This document shows, in pieces, positions 9,111-20,182 of a stretch of DNA of 64,000 nucleotides. Location: positions 1,860,001 to 1,924,000 of the forward strand of contig CP051232.1 of the NCBI GenBank assembly GCA_017792445.1, written 5' to 3'. Within the stretch, counting starts at the first letter, position 1. Every line of letters begins with the position of its first letter. Position numbers and translations under genes: made by a program. Origin of the DNA: Maritimibacter sp. GTDB lineage: Bacteria; Pseudomonadota; Alphaproteobacteria; Rhodobacterales; Rhodobacteraceae. The notes beneath the pieces are model-generated. The model saw only the letters and a program-made list of their open reading frames with translations. It searched no databases and was not told the origin of the DNA.

Positions 9111-9233
9111 TCAGGAAATCGGCGTCGCGAAGTGGTGCAGGGTGTAGATCAGCACCACCGTGAGGATGACACCGGCGATCCAGGGCCACTTGCCGTATCC
9201 GTCGATGTCATCGCGGCTGTCTCTTCCGATCAT
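9111..9233 (-). CDS. 40-residue single-span membrane protein, TRAP-locus microprotein
   Basis: A 40-codon gene fills the gap between the fused TRAP permease and the IlvD-type dehydratase. It begins MIGRDSRDDIDGYGKWPWI, continues with one hydrophobic segment (AGVILTVVLIYTL, residues 20-32) and ends HHFATPIS. GAGGAG lies seven bases before the ATG. The preceding permease stop is 10 bases upstream and the next gene starts 9 bases downstream, so it fits the operon perfectly. The soluble, acidic N-terminus and single span suggest a small membrane partner, perhaps of the permease. I do not recognise the family. Conservation of this frame in related loci would settle it. Confidence 0.7.
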   Translation of the reverse strand: MIGRDSRDDIDGYGKWPWIAGVILTVVLIYTLHHFATPIS

Positions 9234-9243
9234 GTCAGTCTCC

Positions 9244-11319
9244 TCAGTTCAAAAGTTCGGGCAGCCACAGGGCGATTTGCGGGAAGATCATCACAAGGAT
9301 GAGGCCGCAGATCTGCAGCCCGATGAAGGGCAGCACCGCCAGAAAGATCTCCTGCAGCGTGACGTCCTTCGGCGCGACCGATTTCAGCCAGAAACAGGCG
9401 GGTCCGAAGGGCGGCGACAGGAAGTAGATCTGGATGTTCATCACGAACAGGATGCCGAACCAGATCTTGGCCTGATCCTCGGTCAGACCCAGTTCCGGCG
9501 CAAGGGTCATCACCACGGGAGCGAAGACCGGCACGGTGATGAACACGATGGCGATCCATTCCATGAAGGTGCCCAGCACCATCAGGATCAGCATCATCAC
9601 AAGGATCGTGCCCATCGCCGACAGGCCAAGGTCAAGGAACAGCGACCGCATGAAGTCGCCGCCGCCCACAAGGTTGAAGATCCCGATGAAGCTGACCGCG
9701 CCCAGCACCAGCCAGATGATCGTGCCGACGGTGGTCATCGACCCGATCAGGGCGGCCGAGATGACCTCCCATTTGAACTGGTGGCGCACCGCGGCCACGA
9801 ACAGCGACCCGATGCAGCCCACCGCCGCGGCCTCGGTCACCGAGGCGACGCCGCCATAGATCGAGCCCATCACGGCGCCGATCAGCAGGATGCAGAGGAT
9901 AACCGCGGTCAGACGGTCCTTGGACAGTTTCTGTTCCTTGCCCGACATCTGCGCCACTTCGGCGGCGGTCGGGGCAAGGCTGTGGTTCAGGTTCACCCGC
10001 AGCAGCACATAGCCGGCATAGAACACGGCCAGCATGACACCCGGCGTGGCGCCCGCCATGAACAGGTCGCCGATGCCGACCTCGGCCGACAGACCGTAGA
10101 CGATCATGATGATCGACGGCGGGATCAGCGTCGCCAGCGCGCCAGAGGCGCAGATCAGGCCGATGGTCAGCTTGCGGTCATAGCCAAGGCGGAACATCTG
10201 CGGCAGGGCGACAAGGCCCAGCATCACGATCTCGCCGCCCATGACGCCCGACATGGCGGCAAGGATCACGGCCACGACGGTGGTCTGCACCGCGACGCCG
10301 CCGCGCAGGTTGCCGGCGAAGATCGACATCGCGTCGAACAGGTCCTCGGCGATGCCGGCGCGTTCAAGGATCGAAGCCATCAGCACGAAGAACGGCACCG
10401 CGACCAGCGTGTAGTGCTCTAGCAGACCCGCCGCGTTGGACGAGACAAGGAAAAGCCCGCGCGGCCCGAAGAACCCGATGGCCATGATCACCGACACGAT
10501 CAGCGTGACGATGCCAAGCGGCATGCCGGTCATCATCAGCGCGATCAGCAGGACGACCATGATGATCGAGACGGTGCCAAGATCCATCGCGCGCATGTTC
10601 AGCGCCTTCGAGGGATCCAGCGATGCGCCGACATTGCTGAAGAAGCCCGAGATCGTCTCGGCAATCGACACGCCGAAGGCTTCCGCAAGGAAGGCCGAGA
10701 CGAAGTAGATCACGAAGTAGACGCCGACCGCCTTCACCACCAGCCGCGCGACGGGCGAGGTGAAGTGACGATGCAGGTTCACCATCAGCTGGGTCAGATA
10801 CAGGAACGCGCCCGCGACCATCAGCGATTTCAGCATCATCGGCAGCGGCGAGTTGAACGCCGAGCCCGATTTCTCAAGCCGCTCGACAGAGATATAGGCG
10901 CGGATCGCGGCGTCGGTCAGCAGCATGTACAGCGCGACGACCCCGACGATCATCGCGAACAGGTCCAGCCACCAGCGGGTGTTGTCGGACGCGATGTTGT
11001 GGAAGACGGTGATGCCGATGTGGCGCTGTTTCATCGTGATGTAGCCCGACGACAGCATCCAGGCCGCGGCGCACAGCATCATCACGGTTTCGAAAGCCCA
11101 GTAGGTCGGCGCGTTCAGCAGATAGCGCGAGAAGACCTCGTACAGCGTGGCCAGCGCGGCGGCCATGTAGAACACCGAGATCATGATGCCGACAAGGTGG
11201 CTGACGTGATCCACCGGCGTGTAATCGGCGCGCGACAGGCCCTCTTCCTCGTGAATCGGGTCATCGCCCGCCACTTCAAGCGGTGCGTCCTGCAGGCGCT
11301 CTTCGTATTCGCGGCTCAT
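9244..11319 (-). CDS. TRAP transporter fused permease (DctQ-DctM)
   Basis: A 691-residue inner-membrane protein in which the small DctQ subunit (about residues 30-200, four predicted spans, including YEVFSRYLLNAPTYWAFE) is fused to the large DctM subunit (from about residue 220, including TGMPLGIVTLIVSV and VAVPFFVLMASILERAG). TRAP systems import carboxylates and sugar acids by Na+ symport with a periplasmic binding protein. The start is put at the ATG at 11319; a GTG at 11340 is possible, and neither has a strong ribosome site. It follows dctP after a 165-base gap containing two hairpins. Substrate inferred to be the sugar acid degraded by the downstream enzymes. Confidence 0.92.
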   Translation of the reverse strand: MSREYEERLQDAPLEVAGDDPIHEEEGLSRADYTPVDHVSHLVGIMISVFYMAAALATLYEVFSRYLLNAPTYWAFETVMMLCAAAWMLSSGYITMKQRHIGITVFHNIASDNTRWWLDLFAMIVGVVALYMLLTDAAIRAYISVERLEKSGSAFNSPLPMMLKSLMVAGAFLYLTQLMVNLHRHFTSPVARLVVKAVGVYFVIYFVSAFLAEAFGVSIAETISGFFSNVGASLDPSKALNMRAMDLGTVSIIMVVLLIALMMTGMPLGIVTLIVSVIMAIGFFGPRGLFLVSSNAAGLLEHYTLVAVPFFVLMASILERAGIAEDLFDAMSIFAGNLRGGVAVQTTVVAVILAAMSGVMGGEIVMLGLVALPQMFRLGYDRKLTIGLICASGALATLIPPSIIMIVYGLSAEVGIGDLFMAGATPGVMLAVFYAGYVLLRVNLNHSLAPTAAEVAQMSGKEQKLSKDRLTAVILCILLIGAVMGSIYGGVASVTEAAAVGCIGSLFVAAVRHQFKWEVISAALIGSMTTVGTIIWLVLGAVSFIGIFNLVGGGDFMRSLFLDLGLSAMGTILVMMLILMVLGTFMEWIAIVFITVPVFAPVVMTLAPELGLTEDQAKIWFGILFVMNIQIYFLSPPFGPACFWLKSVAPKDVTLQEIFLAVLPFIGLQICGLILVMIFPQIALWLPELLN

Positions 11320-11422
11320 AGCTGGCCCCTCTCCCCCCACGCGGCGCGGATTGTTTCCGGCGTCCGCCTCGTCTGTCTGTTGTGGTTTGCTCGTGCCCGG
11401 TGGTCCGGGTCGGTCCTTGATG

Positions 11423-11474
11423 CCCGGCCTCCTCCCGGCCGGGTGGTGCCGCGCCCGGTTGATCCGGGCGCGGC
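11423..11474 (-). promoter_or_regulatory. Two tandem stem-loops between dctP and dctQM
   Basis: A perfect 11-bp stem (11448-11458 with 11464-11474, loop of 5) lies 11 bases after the dctP stop, followed by a second 7-bp stem (11423-11429 with 11437-11443, loop of 7). No T-run follows on the minus strand, so an intercistronic mRNA-stabilising or partial-attenuation role is more likely than full termination. Such structures often keep the binding-protein message more abundant than the permease message. Confidence 0.7.
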
Positions 11475-11484
11475 GATGGCGGCC

Positions 11485-12516
11485 TTACAGCAGGCCGGCC
11501 TGTTCCATGAACGCGATGTGTGCGTCGTAGACTTCCTTGGCGAGATCGGACTGCGAGGCGAAATCGGACCAGGCTTCCTGGGCGATCTTGCGCAGCGCGT
11601 CGCGCTCTTCCTGCGGCCAGTCGATGATCTCCAGCTCACCGGCGGCCTTGTCACGGGCGACCAGCTGACGGTCGAGACGGTCGAAGTACTGGCGCAGGCC
11701 GTTGTAGGCCGCGAGGTACCACGTCTCGAGCGCGACCTGCTCGGCCGGGGTCAGTTCGTCCCACACCATCTGCGAGACGGTGAACTGCAGGATCGGGGTC
11801 GAGTGGATGCCCGGGAAGATCGGGTACTTGGCGATCTTGTGCATCCCGTTGGCGTCGTTGTTGGCGTAGGCCGAGTTGTCGGCCGCGTCGATCACGCCTT
11901 TTTCCAGAGCGCCGTAGGTTTCCGAACCGGACATCGACACCGGCGCGGCGCCTGCGCGCTTGAACACGTCGGCGGCAAGGCCTTCGGGCGAGCGGATTTT
12001 CAGACCCGCAAGATCGGCAACGCCACGAACCGGCACTTTAGAGACGAAAGCTTCGCGTGCGTAGGCACCGCAGCCCACCACGTGAACACCTTCGAAATGC
12101 GCGTCGAACAGCTTTTGCAGCATTTCCTTGCCGCCGCCCTGAGCGCAGAAGGCCTGGATCTGGTCGGCGCTGTCATAGCCCGCAATCAGGTCGCCCATCA
12201 GCGCGAAGGCCGGATCGACACCGGCGAAGTAGTTGATCGACGTCAGGTCGCCATCAAGGATGCCGACGCTGATCGCTTCGGCGGTTTCGCGGCGCGGAAC
12301 CACTGCATCGACCGGCAGAAGCTCGACGGTCAGGCTGCCGCCGGTCATCTCTTCCAGCTTCGGCACCCATTCCTCGTTCAGATAGGCCAGCGACGCGTGG
12401 CTGGCGTTGGACGAGGTCTGGATCTTCAGCACCCGGTCCGCTGCATCGGCGGTGAAGCCGGTGATTCCAAGCATGGCGACGGTCGCGACGGCCGTGCCCA
12501 ATCCCTTGATATTCAT
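11485..12516 (-). CDS. dctP: TRAP transporter periplasmic substrate-binding protein (DctP family)
   Basis: A 343-residue secreted binding protein. The signal peptide covers about residues 1-25, ending FTADA before ADRVLKIQ. The DctP hallmarks are AGLKIRSPEG and SETYGALEKGVIDAADNSA, where the arginine contacts a substrate carboxylate. It binds the substrate in the periplasm and delivers it to the fused permease. GGAGGA sits five bases before the ATG at 12516. It is the first gene of the minus-strand operon and its promoter region is shared with the divergent GntR gene. Regulation by that repressor is likely. Confidence 0.92.
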   Translation of the reverse strand: MNIKGLGTAVATVAMLGITGFTADAADRVLKIQTSSNASHASLAYLNEEWVPKLEEMTGGSLTVELLPVDAVVPRRETAEAISVGILDGDLTSINYFAGVDPAFALMGDLIAGYDSADQIQAFCAQGGGKEMLQKLFDAHFEGVHVVGCGAYAREAFVSKVPVRGVADLAGLKIRSPEGLAADVFKRAGAAPVSMSGSETYGALEKGVIDAADNSAYANNDANGMHKIAKYPIFPGIHSTPILQFTVSQMVWDELTPAEQVALETWYLAAYNGLRQYFDRLDRQLVARDKAAGELEIIDWPQEERDALRKIAQEAWSDFASQSDLAKEVYDAHIAFMEQAGLL

Positions 12517-12583
12517 TCTGTTCCTCCCGTTACGCTCGGTATGCGCGACGCCGGTCTCTCCTCTTGCGACGTCGAACAGGCCA

Positions 12584-12597
12584 ACTAATATATTAGT
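12584..12597. promoter_or_regulatory. Perfect 14-bp palindrome, candidate GntR operator
   Basis: ACTAATATATTAGT is a perfect palindrome in the 184-bp divergent gap between dctP (-) and the GntR gene (+). It is the most AT-rich spot in that gap. FadR/VanR-type regulators bind short palindromes of this kind in their own intergenic regions. It also overlaps a plausible -10 element for dctP. The arms are extended loosely by CAACTA and TAGTTG about 20 bases apart. Confidence 0.65.
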
Positions 12598-12700
12598 CAC
12601 CTAGTTGAAGCAACCGGCTTCCCGACATATGGTGAGACGGATGGCAAGACGGACCGGGCCGGGTGATTGCGCGGCGCGGAAACGGTCGAAGAGGAGCAGC

Positions 12701-13423
12701 ATGGACTTGTCTGCCGAAGGTTTGGTGCGGGGCGGGACAGCCCGGATCGATGGCGGGGGAACCGCTGCCGACCGGGTCTATGAAGACCTGCGCGCCCGAA
12801 TCATCGACATGCAGCTTGTTCCCGATGCCACGCTTGGCCGCAGCGAATTGGCGCAAGAGTACGGGGTCAGCCAGACGCCGGTGCGCGAGGCATTGCAAAG
12901 GCTGGAAGAGGATGGGCTGGTCCGGATCTTCCCGCAGTCGAAAACCGTGGTGGCGCGGATCGACGAGGCACAGTTGAAAGAGGTGCATTTCCTGCGCGTC
13001 GCGATCGAGACCGAAGTGGTGCGCCGGATGGCCGAAAAGGGCGACATGGCGGCGTTGAAGCGGGCGCGCAGTTTCGTCCGAATGCAGGAGGCGCTGCAGG
13101 ATGACCCGTCGCAGATGGTGCTGTTCAACGAACTGGACCGCGCGTTTCACCTGACCCTGTTCGAGACGGTCGGCGTGCCGGCGCTGCACGCGATGCTGGC
13201 GCGTCGGCTGGGACACCTTAGTCGCTGTCAGCGGCTGGAACTGCCGCGCAAGGGCAAGATGTCAGAGATCATCCACGGCCATCTTGCGGTGGTCGAAGGC
13301 ATTGCGTCGGGTAACCCCGAGCTTGCCGCCGCCGCCATGCGCGGCCATATCGGCGCGACCATCCGGCGGATCGCAACCCTGCGCGACGAGTTTCCGGATT
13401 ACTTCGAGGGCGGCACCGCCTGA
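12701..13423 (+). CDS. GntR-family transcriptional regulator (FadR/FCD subfamily)
   Basis: A 240-residue regulator: winged helix-turn-helix about residues 23-83 (LAQEYGVSQTPVREALQRLEEDGLV) and an all-helical FCD ligand domain about 90-230, with the His-rich metal/ligand positions typical of the group (FHLTLFE, HGHLAVVEGIASGN). It probably represses the divergent transport and catabolic operon until a pathway intermediate binds. An upstream in-frame ATG at 12605 exists, but GAGGAG four bases before 12701 makes the shorter form better. It lies back to back with dctP. Confidence 0.9.
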   Translation: MDLSAEGLVRGGTARIDGGGTAADRVYEDLRARIIDMQLVPDATLGRSELAQEYGVSQTPVREALQRLEEDGLVRIFPQSKTVVARIDEAQLKEVHFLRVAIETEVVRRMAEKGDMAALKRARSFVRMQEALQDDPSQMVLFNELDRAFHLTLFETVGVPALHAMLARRLGHLSRCQRLELPRKGKMSEIIHGHLAVVEGIASGNPELAAAAMRGHIGATIRRIATLRDEFPDYFEGGTA

Positions 13424-13432
13424 CCCTGCGCG

Positions 13433-14830
13433 TCAGCAGGCCTTCGCAAGACGTTCCGCTTCCACCTGCCATGTGGCGTCCGACAGCCGGAATTGCCCCA
13501 CCATCTCGCCCAGCCGTGCCGAGCTTCCGTCCAGCCCGACGACGGCGGCATGAGTCTCTTCCGCCATGGCGGCATTTCGCTGGGTTAGTGTCTCTATATT
13601 GGTGACGGACTGGTTGATTTTCTCGAACGCGGTGGCCTGGTTTTCGGCGCGCTCGGCGATCTCTGCCATCAGGCCGTTGATCTCTTTCACCCGCTCAGAG
13701 GTGCTGTCCAGCGTCGTGCCGACCTCTTTCAAGACCTTCGCGCCGCGCCCGACATGGTCCGAGCTCGTCTCGATCAGGTCGCGGATCGTGCGCGCGTTCT
13801 CGGCGGTGCGCTGGGCAAGCTGCCGGACCTCTTGCGCGACGACGGCAAAGCCGGACCCGGCGTCGCCAGCGCGCGCGGCCTCTACCGCCGCGTTCAGGGC
13901 CAGAAGGTTTGTCTGCATCGAGATCTCGTCGATCACCGACACGATCTTCTCAATCTCCAATGAACTGCGAGAGATCGCACCCATGGCATCGTCGGCCTGC
14001 GCCATGACCACGCCGGACCGTTCGACCAGCGTGTTGGCCTCTGCCGCGGCGCCGTTGGCGCGGCGGGCGGTGCCGGCGTTGGTTCGCACCGCATCGCTGA
14101 CCTGATCCACTGCCGTGACCGTCTGTTCCAGCATCCTTGCCTGTTCCTCGGTCCGGTCGGCGAGTTCCGAGATCGCGCGCGCGATTTCCGAAACGCTGCC
14201 AGACACTTCCTCGGTGCTGCCGGCGATGCCGGTCATCGTGCTTTCAAGGCTTTCGGTCGCCGCGTTGAAGTTGTCGCGCGCGTCGGAAATCTTGGCGGGG
14301 GCATCGTCGCCGACGCGATAGGTCAGGTCGCGGTCGGCCAGCGCGTTCAGCGCCGCGCCCAGCACCGCGCGGGCCCGCGCATCTTCTTCGGCCTCTTTCC
14401 GGAAGTATTCGCCCATCGTGACGGTGAGATCCGCGAAGACCGACGCCACCGCGCTTTCGGCCATGCGGTTGCGGTCTTCGGGCGTTTCGCCGTCGCAGGC
14501 GTCCAGCAGGGCAGAGACCATTTTTCCGCAGTAGACGCCGTAACCCTTCAGATAGGTGGCGTAGTCGGTCATCGAGGCGATGTTTTCGGCGAGTTGCGTT
14601 TGCAGGGCAAAGTAATCGTCCGAGAAATCGCCACGCGCGATGAACCCGAACTTCGCCTTTTCGGCGGCGTACAGGTCATCCGGGACGGCGGGCATTTCGG
14701 GATCCACCTGCCGGTAAGCGTCCAGCAACACGTCGCGCAGGCGGGGCAGCACGCGGTCGTGCACCTGTTCCCCGACCTTCCGGCCAGCGTCATCCCATGG
14801 CTTCACCACGTCCCTGATCGGTACGGACAT
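13433..14830 (-). CDS. Soluble methyl-accepting chemotaxis protein, possible globin-like sensor
   Basis: A 465-residue chemoreceptor with no transmembrane segment. Residues from about 235 form the signalling domain; the hairpin tip is seen in VIDEISMQTNLLALNAAVEAARAGD and EEVRQLAQRTAENA-type repeats. The N-terminal 170 residues are helical (KFGFIARGDFSDDYFAL, DYATYLKGYGVYCGKM), with the layout of globin-coupled sensors, yet no histidine is found where the proximal haem ligand is expected. It may sense a cytoplasmic signal without haem. GGAGA lies five bases before the ATG at 14830. It ends 10 bases from the convergent GntR gene. The MCP call is firm; the globin comparison is tentative. Confidence 0.9.
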   Translation of the reverse strand: MSVPIRDVVKPWDDAGRKVGEQVHDRVLPRLRDVLLDAYRQVDPEMPAVPDDLYAAEKAKFGFIARGDFSDDYFALQTQLAENIASMTDYATYLKGYGVYCGKMVSALLDACDGETPEDRNRMAESAVASVFADLTVTMGEYFRKEAEEDARARAVLGAALNALADRDLTYRVGDDAPAKISDARDNFNAATESLESTMTGIAGSTEEVSGSVSEIARAISELADRTEEQARMLEQTVTAVDQVSDAVRTNAGTARRANGAAAEANTLVERSGVVMAQADDAMGAISRSSLEIEKIVSVIDEISMQTNLLALNAAVEAARAGDAGSGFAVVAQEVRQLAQRTAENARTIRDLIETSSDHVGRGAKVLKEVGTTLDSTSERVKEINGLMAEIAERAENQATAFEKINQSVTNIETLTQRNAAMAEETHAAVVGLDGSSARLGEMVGQFRLSDATWQVEAERLAKAC

Positions 14831-14902
14831 CAGTATCTCCGGCATCTGCGTCGGGGCGCTGATGCCACGCGGGGGCTTAGGATTCGGTAAAGCCAAAAGA
14901 AA

Positions 14903-14930
14903 AGGGCCGCCCGAAATGCCGGGCGGCCCT
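14903..14930 (-). terminator. Rho-independent terminator downstream of gyrB
   Basis: A perfect 11-bp GC stem (14903-14913 with 14920-14930, six-base loop), followed on the minus strand by TTTTCTTTT. It lies 23 bases after the gyrB stop. Confidence 0.9.
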
Positions 14931-14953
14931 GTCTGTTCCGAATGAGACGGCGA

Positions 14954-17870
<2,917 letters not shown>

Positions 17871-17876
17871 CCGCGT

Positions 17877-18497
17877 TCAGGTGAAGGGAATGATCAGCCC
17901 GACAAGGATCAGCAGGCTTCCGGCGATGATGTTGGTCCGCCGCACCGCCTCGGGAGAGGCAAGCAGCTTGCGGATCTGACCCACCGAGGCGGCGACGACA
18001 AGGTTGCCCAGCAGCGGGATTGCCGCCGACAGGGCGCAGATCGCGACGATGTCGGCCACGGTCAGGGTGCGCAGGTCGAAGAAGCCCGGCAACATGCCCA
18101 TGTAGAACAGGATCGCTTTCGGGTTCCCAAGGATCACCGCGACCCCGGCGACGAACCCGGCCCATGCACCGGGCCGCGTCAGCCGACTGTCGGCCGAGAT
18201 CGACTTGTCCGCGTTCTTCAGGATCATGAACCCCATGCCAAGGAAGAACGCCGTCGCGACCCATTTCAGAAACACGAGGAAGCCGGAAAACACCGACACC
18301 AGCCATGTCACGCCCAGCACCGCCAGCAGCGGCCAGACCACGTCTCCGACCACCACGCCCAGAGCCAGCGGCCACGCGGCGTGGAAGCCGCCCGACAGCG
18401 CGCGGGCGGTCATCGCCAGCCACACCGGGCCGGGGGTCAGGAACAGAACGGCAAGCCCAAGGGCATAAAGCCCCAGTTCGACGGCGGTGATGGTCAT
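17877..18497 (-). CDS. LysE/RhtB-family exporter
   Basis: A 206-residue inner-membrane exporter with five or six predicted spans. The family signatures are LFLTPGPVWLAMTARALSGG near the N-terminus and GNPKAILFYMGMLPGF in the middle. Members export amino acids or related small metabolites using the proton gradient. The start at 18497 overlaps the stop of the DUF1697 gene (ATGA at 18494-18497), so these two genes and recF form one coupled unit. Exported compound unknown. Confidence 0.9.
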   Translation of the reverse strand: MTITAVELGLYALGLAVLFLTPGPVWLAMTARALSGGFHAAWPLALGVVVGDVVWPLLAVLGVTWLVSVFSGFLVFLKWVATAFFLGMGFMILKNADKSISADSRLTRPGAWAGFVAGVAVILGNPKAILFYMGMLPGFFDLRTLTVADIVAICALSAAIPLLGNLVVAASVGQIRKLLASPEAVRRTNIIAGSLLILVGLIIPFT

Positions 18498-19024
18498 GAA
18501 ATGTCCTCGGCCAGCGCAAGCACGGCCTGCGCGGTTTTCCAGTTGCGCGCGGTGACCGGCACACCCAGCGCCTTGTCCAGCCGTGCCGCCAGCTTCGACC
18601 GGCCGATGCCGTCGGGCGCGTGCAGATAGGCGGCGTGTTCCGTCACCGTCAGGGTCTCGTTATGCGTGGCAAGCGCCAATGTCCTGTCATCCGGCGGCAC
18701 GGGTGTCCCATCGGCAAAATAGACGTGTACCGATTTTCCGTCAGCCTCGCCCTCCGCGGAATAGGGGCAGGCGTCCAGCACGGCGCGATAGGCGTCCATC
18801 GGCCACACCAACGCATGCGGGCGAAAGCCCCTAGCCGTCTCGATGGCATCGGAAATCGTAGCGGCGCTCATATCGCCGCGAAACGCCGCGTTGCCGCTTT
18901 GGATGTAGGTCCTGCAATCTTCGGCCCCAAGCCCGGCCAAAAGGTCGCGCAACTCGGCCATAGGCAGGCTATTCCGCCCGCCGACGTTGATCCCGCGCAG
19001 CAACGCGATGGACACTTCGCTCAT
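18494..19024 (-). CDS. DUF1697 family protein
   Basis: A 176-residue cytoplasmic protein with the DUF1697 opening IALLRGINVGGRNSLPMAELRDLL, then TYIQSGNAAF, and a C-terminal GIGRSKLAARLDKALG plus TARNWKTAQAVLALA. These are the diagnostic stretches of the family, whose biochemical function is unknown. Its ATG overlaps the recF stop (ATGA at 19021-19024) and its own stop overlaps the lysE start, so translation is coupled to recF. The link to DNA repair may be no more than positional. Confidence 0.9.
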   Translation of the reverse strand: MSEVSIALLRGINVGGRNSLPMAELRDLLAGLGAEDCRTYIQSGNAAFRGDMSAATISDAIETARGFRPHALVWPMDAYRAVLDACPYSAEGEADGKSVHVYFADGTPVPPDDRTLALATHNETLTVTEHAAYLHAPDGIGRSKLAARLDKALGVPVTARNWKTAQAVLALAEDIS

Positions 19025-20124
19025 GCACCCACCTCCGACACGCCACCCGCTTCGGTGACGGCGACCACCTGCGCCCGGTCGCCCAGTTCCCCGAACAACT
19101 CGGGCCCGGTGCCGGTCATCCACGCCTGCGCACCCAGCGCACAGATCTCGTCATAAAGCGCGGCGCGGCGGCCCGCGTCCAGATGCGCCGCAACCTCGTC
19201 CAGCAGCACGATCGGCGGCGCGCCGAAGTCCTGCGCCAGCGCGCGGGCATTGGCGAGGATCAGCGAGATCAGCAGCGCCTTCTGTTCTCCGGTCGAACAC
19301 TGGCGCGCCGGCACGCCCTTGGCGGCATAGACCGCGCCCAGATCCGCGCGGTGCGGCCCGATCAGCGTGCGGCCCGCGTAAAGATCGCGTTGCCGCCCAG
19401 CGGCCAGCGCCTCGGCGAAACCCTGCGCGTCGTCCGGCGTTTCGCTGTCGTCCGCGGCGCCAAGCGTCAGGTCGGCGGCGGGAAAGGCCGTCTCGGCCCC
19501 CGCCTGCGCCGCCGCGATCCGGTCCAGCGCATCGCGCCGGTTCGCCTGGATCGCCGCGCCCGCCTCGGCCATCTGCCGTTCCAGTGCCGCGTACCAGTGC
19601 GCGTCCCGCACCTGGTCCTTCAAAAGCCGGTTCCGCTCCCGCATCGCCTTTTCGTAGGTCAGCGTGACCTCGGCATGGGATGGCTCGAAACTCATCGCGA
19701 TCCGGTCCAGAAACCGCCGCCGCCCGTCCGCGCCCTCGATCCACAGCCGGTCCATCGAGGGCACCAGCCACACCATGCGCGCGATCCGCCCCAGCGCCAC
19801 CTGCGTCGCGGCCTTGCCGTCGATCTGCACCACGCGCGCGCCGGCGGGCTCCCACGAGGTCGCCACCTCATGCACCTGATACAGGCTCTGCAACACGCCA
19901 GAGACCTTCCACCCAAGCCCCTCGGGCTGGCGCGACATCTCTTCCGCGCTCGACCGGCGCAGCCCGCGGCCCGGCGAAAACAGTGACACCGCTTCCAGAA
20001 GGTTGGTCTTGCCCGCGCCGTTCGGCCCGTGAATCGCCACTGGCCGCCCGTCAAGCGCCAGCACCGCCCGCCGATGCGAACGGAAATGCGACAGCGTCAG
20101 CTCCGTCAGTGCAAGACCGGGCAT
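19021..20124 (-). CDS. recF: DNA replication and repair protein RecF
   Basis: A 367-residue SMC-like ATPase that helps load RecA at single-stranded gaps. The Walker A motif is GPNGAGKTNLLEAV (about residues 33-46), the ABC signature is STGEQKALLISLILANA, and Walker B with D-loop is IVLLDEVAAHLDAGRR. The start MPGLALTELTLSHFRSH is standard. It lies 57 bases downstream of dnaN, the usual dnaA-dnaN-recF order. The gap carries a short hairpin and a T-run, so some termination or attenuation may occur there. Confidence 0.95.
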   Translation of the reverse strand: MPGLALTELTLSHFRSHRRAVLALDGRPVAIHGPNGAGKTNLLEAVSLFSPGRGLRRSSAEEMSRQPEGLGWKVSGVLQSLYQVHEVATSWEPAGARVVQIDGKAATQVALGRIARMVWLVPSMDRLWIEGADGRRRFLDRIAMSFEPSHAEVTLTYEKAMRERNRLLKDQVRDAHWYAALERQMAEAGAAIQANRRDALDRIAAAQAGAETAFPAADLTLGAADDSETPDDAQGFAEALAAGRQRDLYAGRTLIGPHRADLGAVYAAKGVPARQCSTGEQKALLISLILANARALAQDFGAPPIVLLDEVAAHLDAGRRAALYDEICALGAQAWMTGTGPELFGELGDRAQVVAVTEAGGVSEVGA

Positions 20125-20132
20125 GACCCCAT

Positions 20133-20182
20133 CTTCTTCTCTTGAAAAATACCTCTGCCAGCGGCAGCCCCCGCAGGGGGCT
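20133..20182 (-). terminator. Hairpin and T-rich motif after dnaN
   Basis: Just after the dnaN stop is a 7-bp perfect stem (20166-20172 with 20176-20182, three-base loop), and 10-15 bases further, on the minus strand, GAGGTATTTTTCAAGAGAAG. The hairpin and T-run are not adjacent, so this is a weak terminator at best. From memory, the GAGTATTTTT-type motif recurs in Rhodobacteraceae intergenic DNA; that was not checked here. Confidence 0.45.

Noticed and set aside
7440-9302. 620-codon plus-strand frame opposite the IlvD-type dehydratase
   Set aside because: The opposite strand encodes a complete dehydratase with all cluster cysteines; the frame also overruns the 40-codon gene.
20133-20157. T-rich motif after dnaN as a full terminator
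   Set aside because: The hairpin and T-run are 10-15 bases apart, and dnaN and recF are usually cotranscribed.
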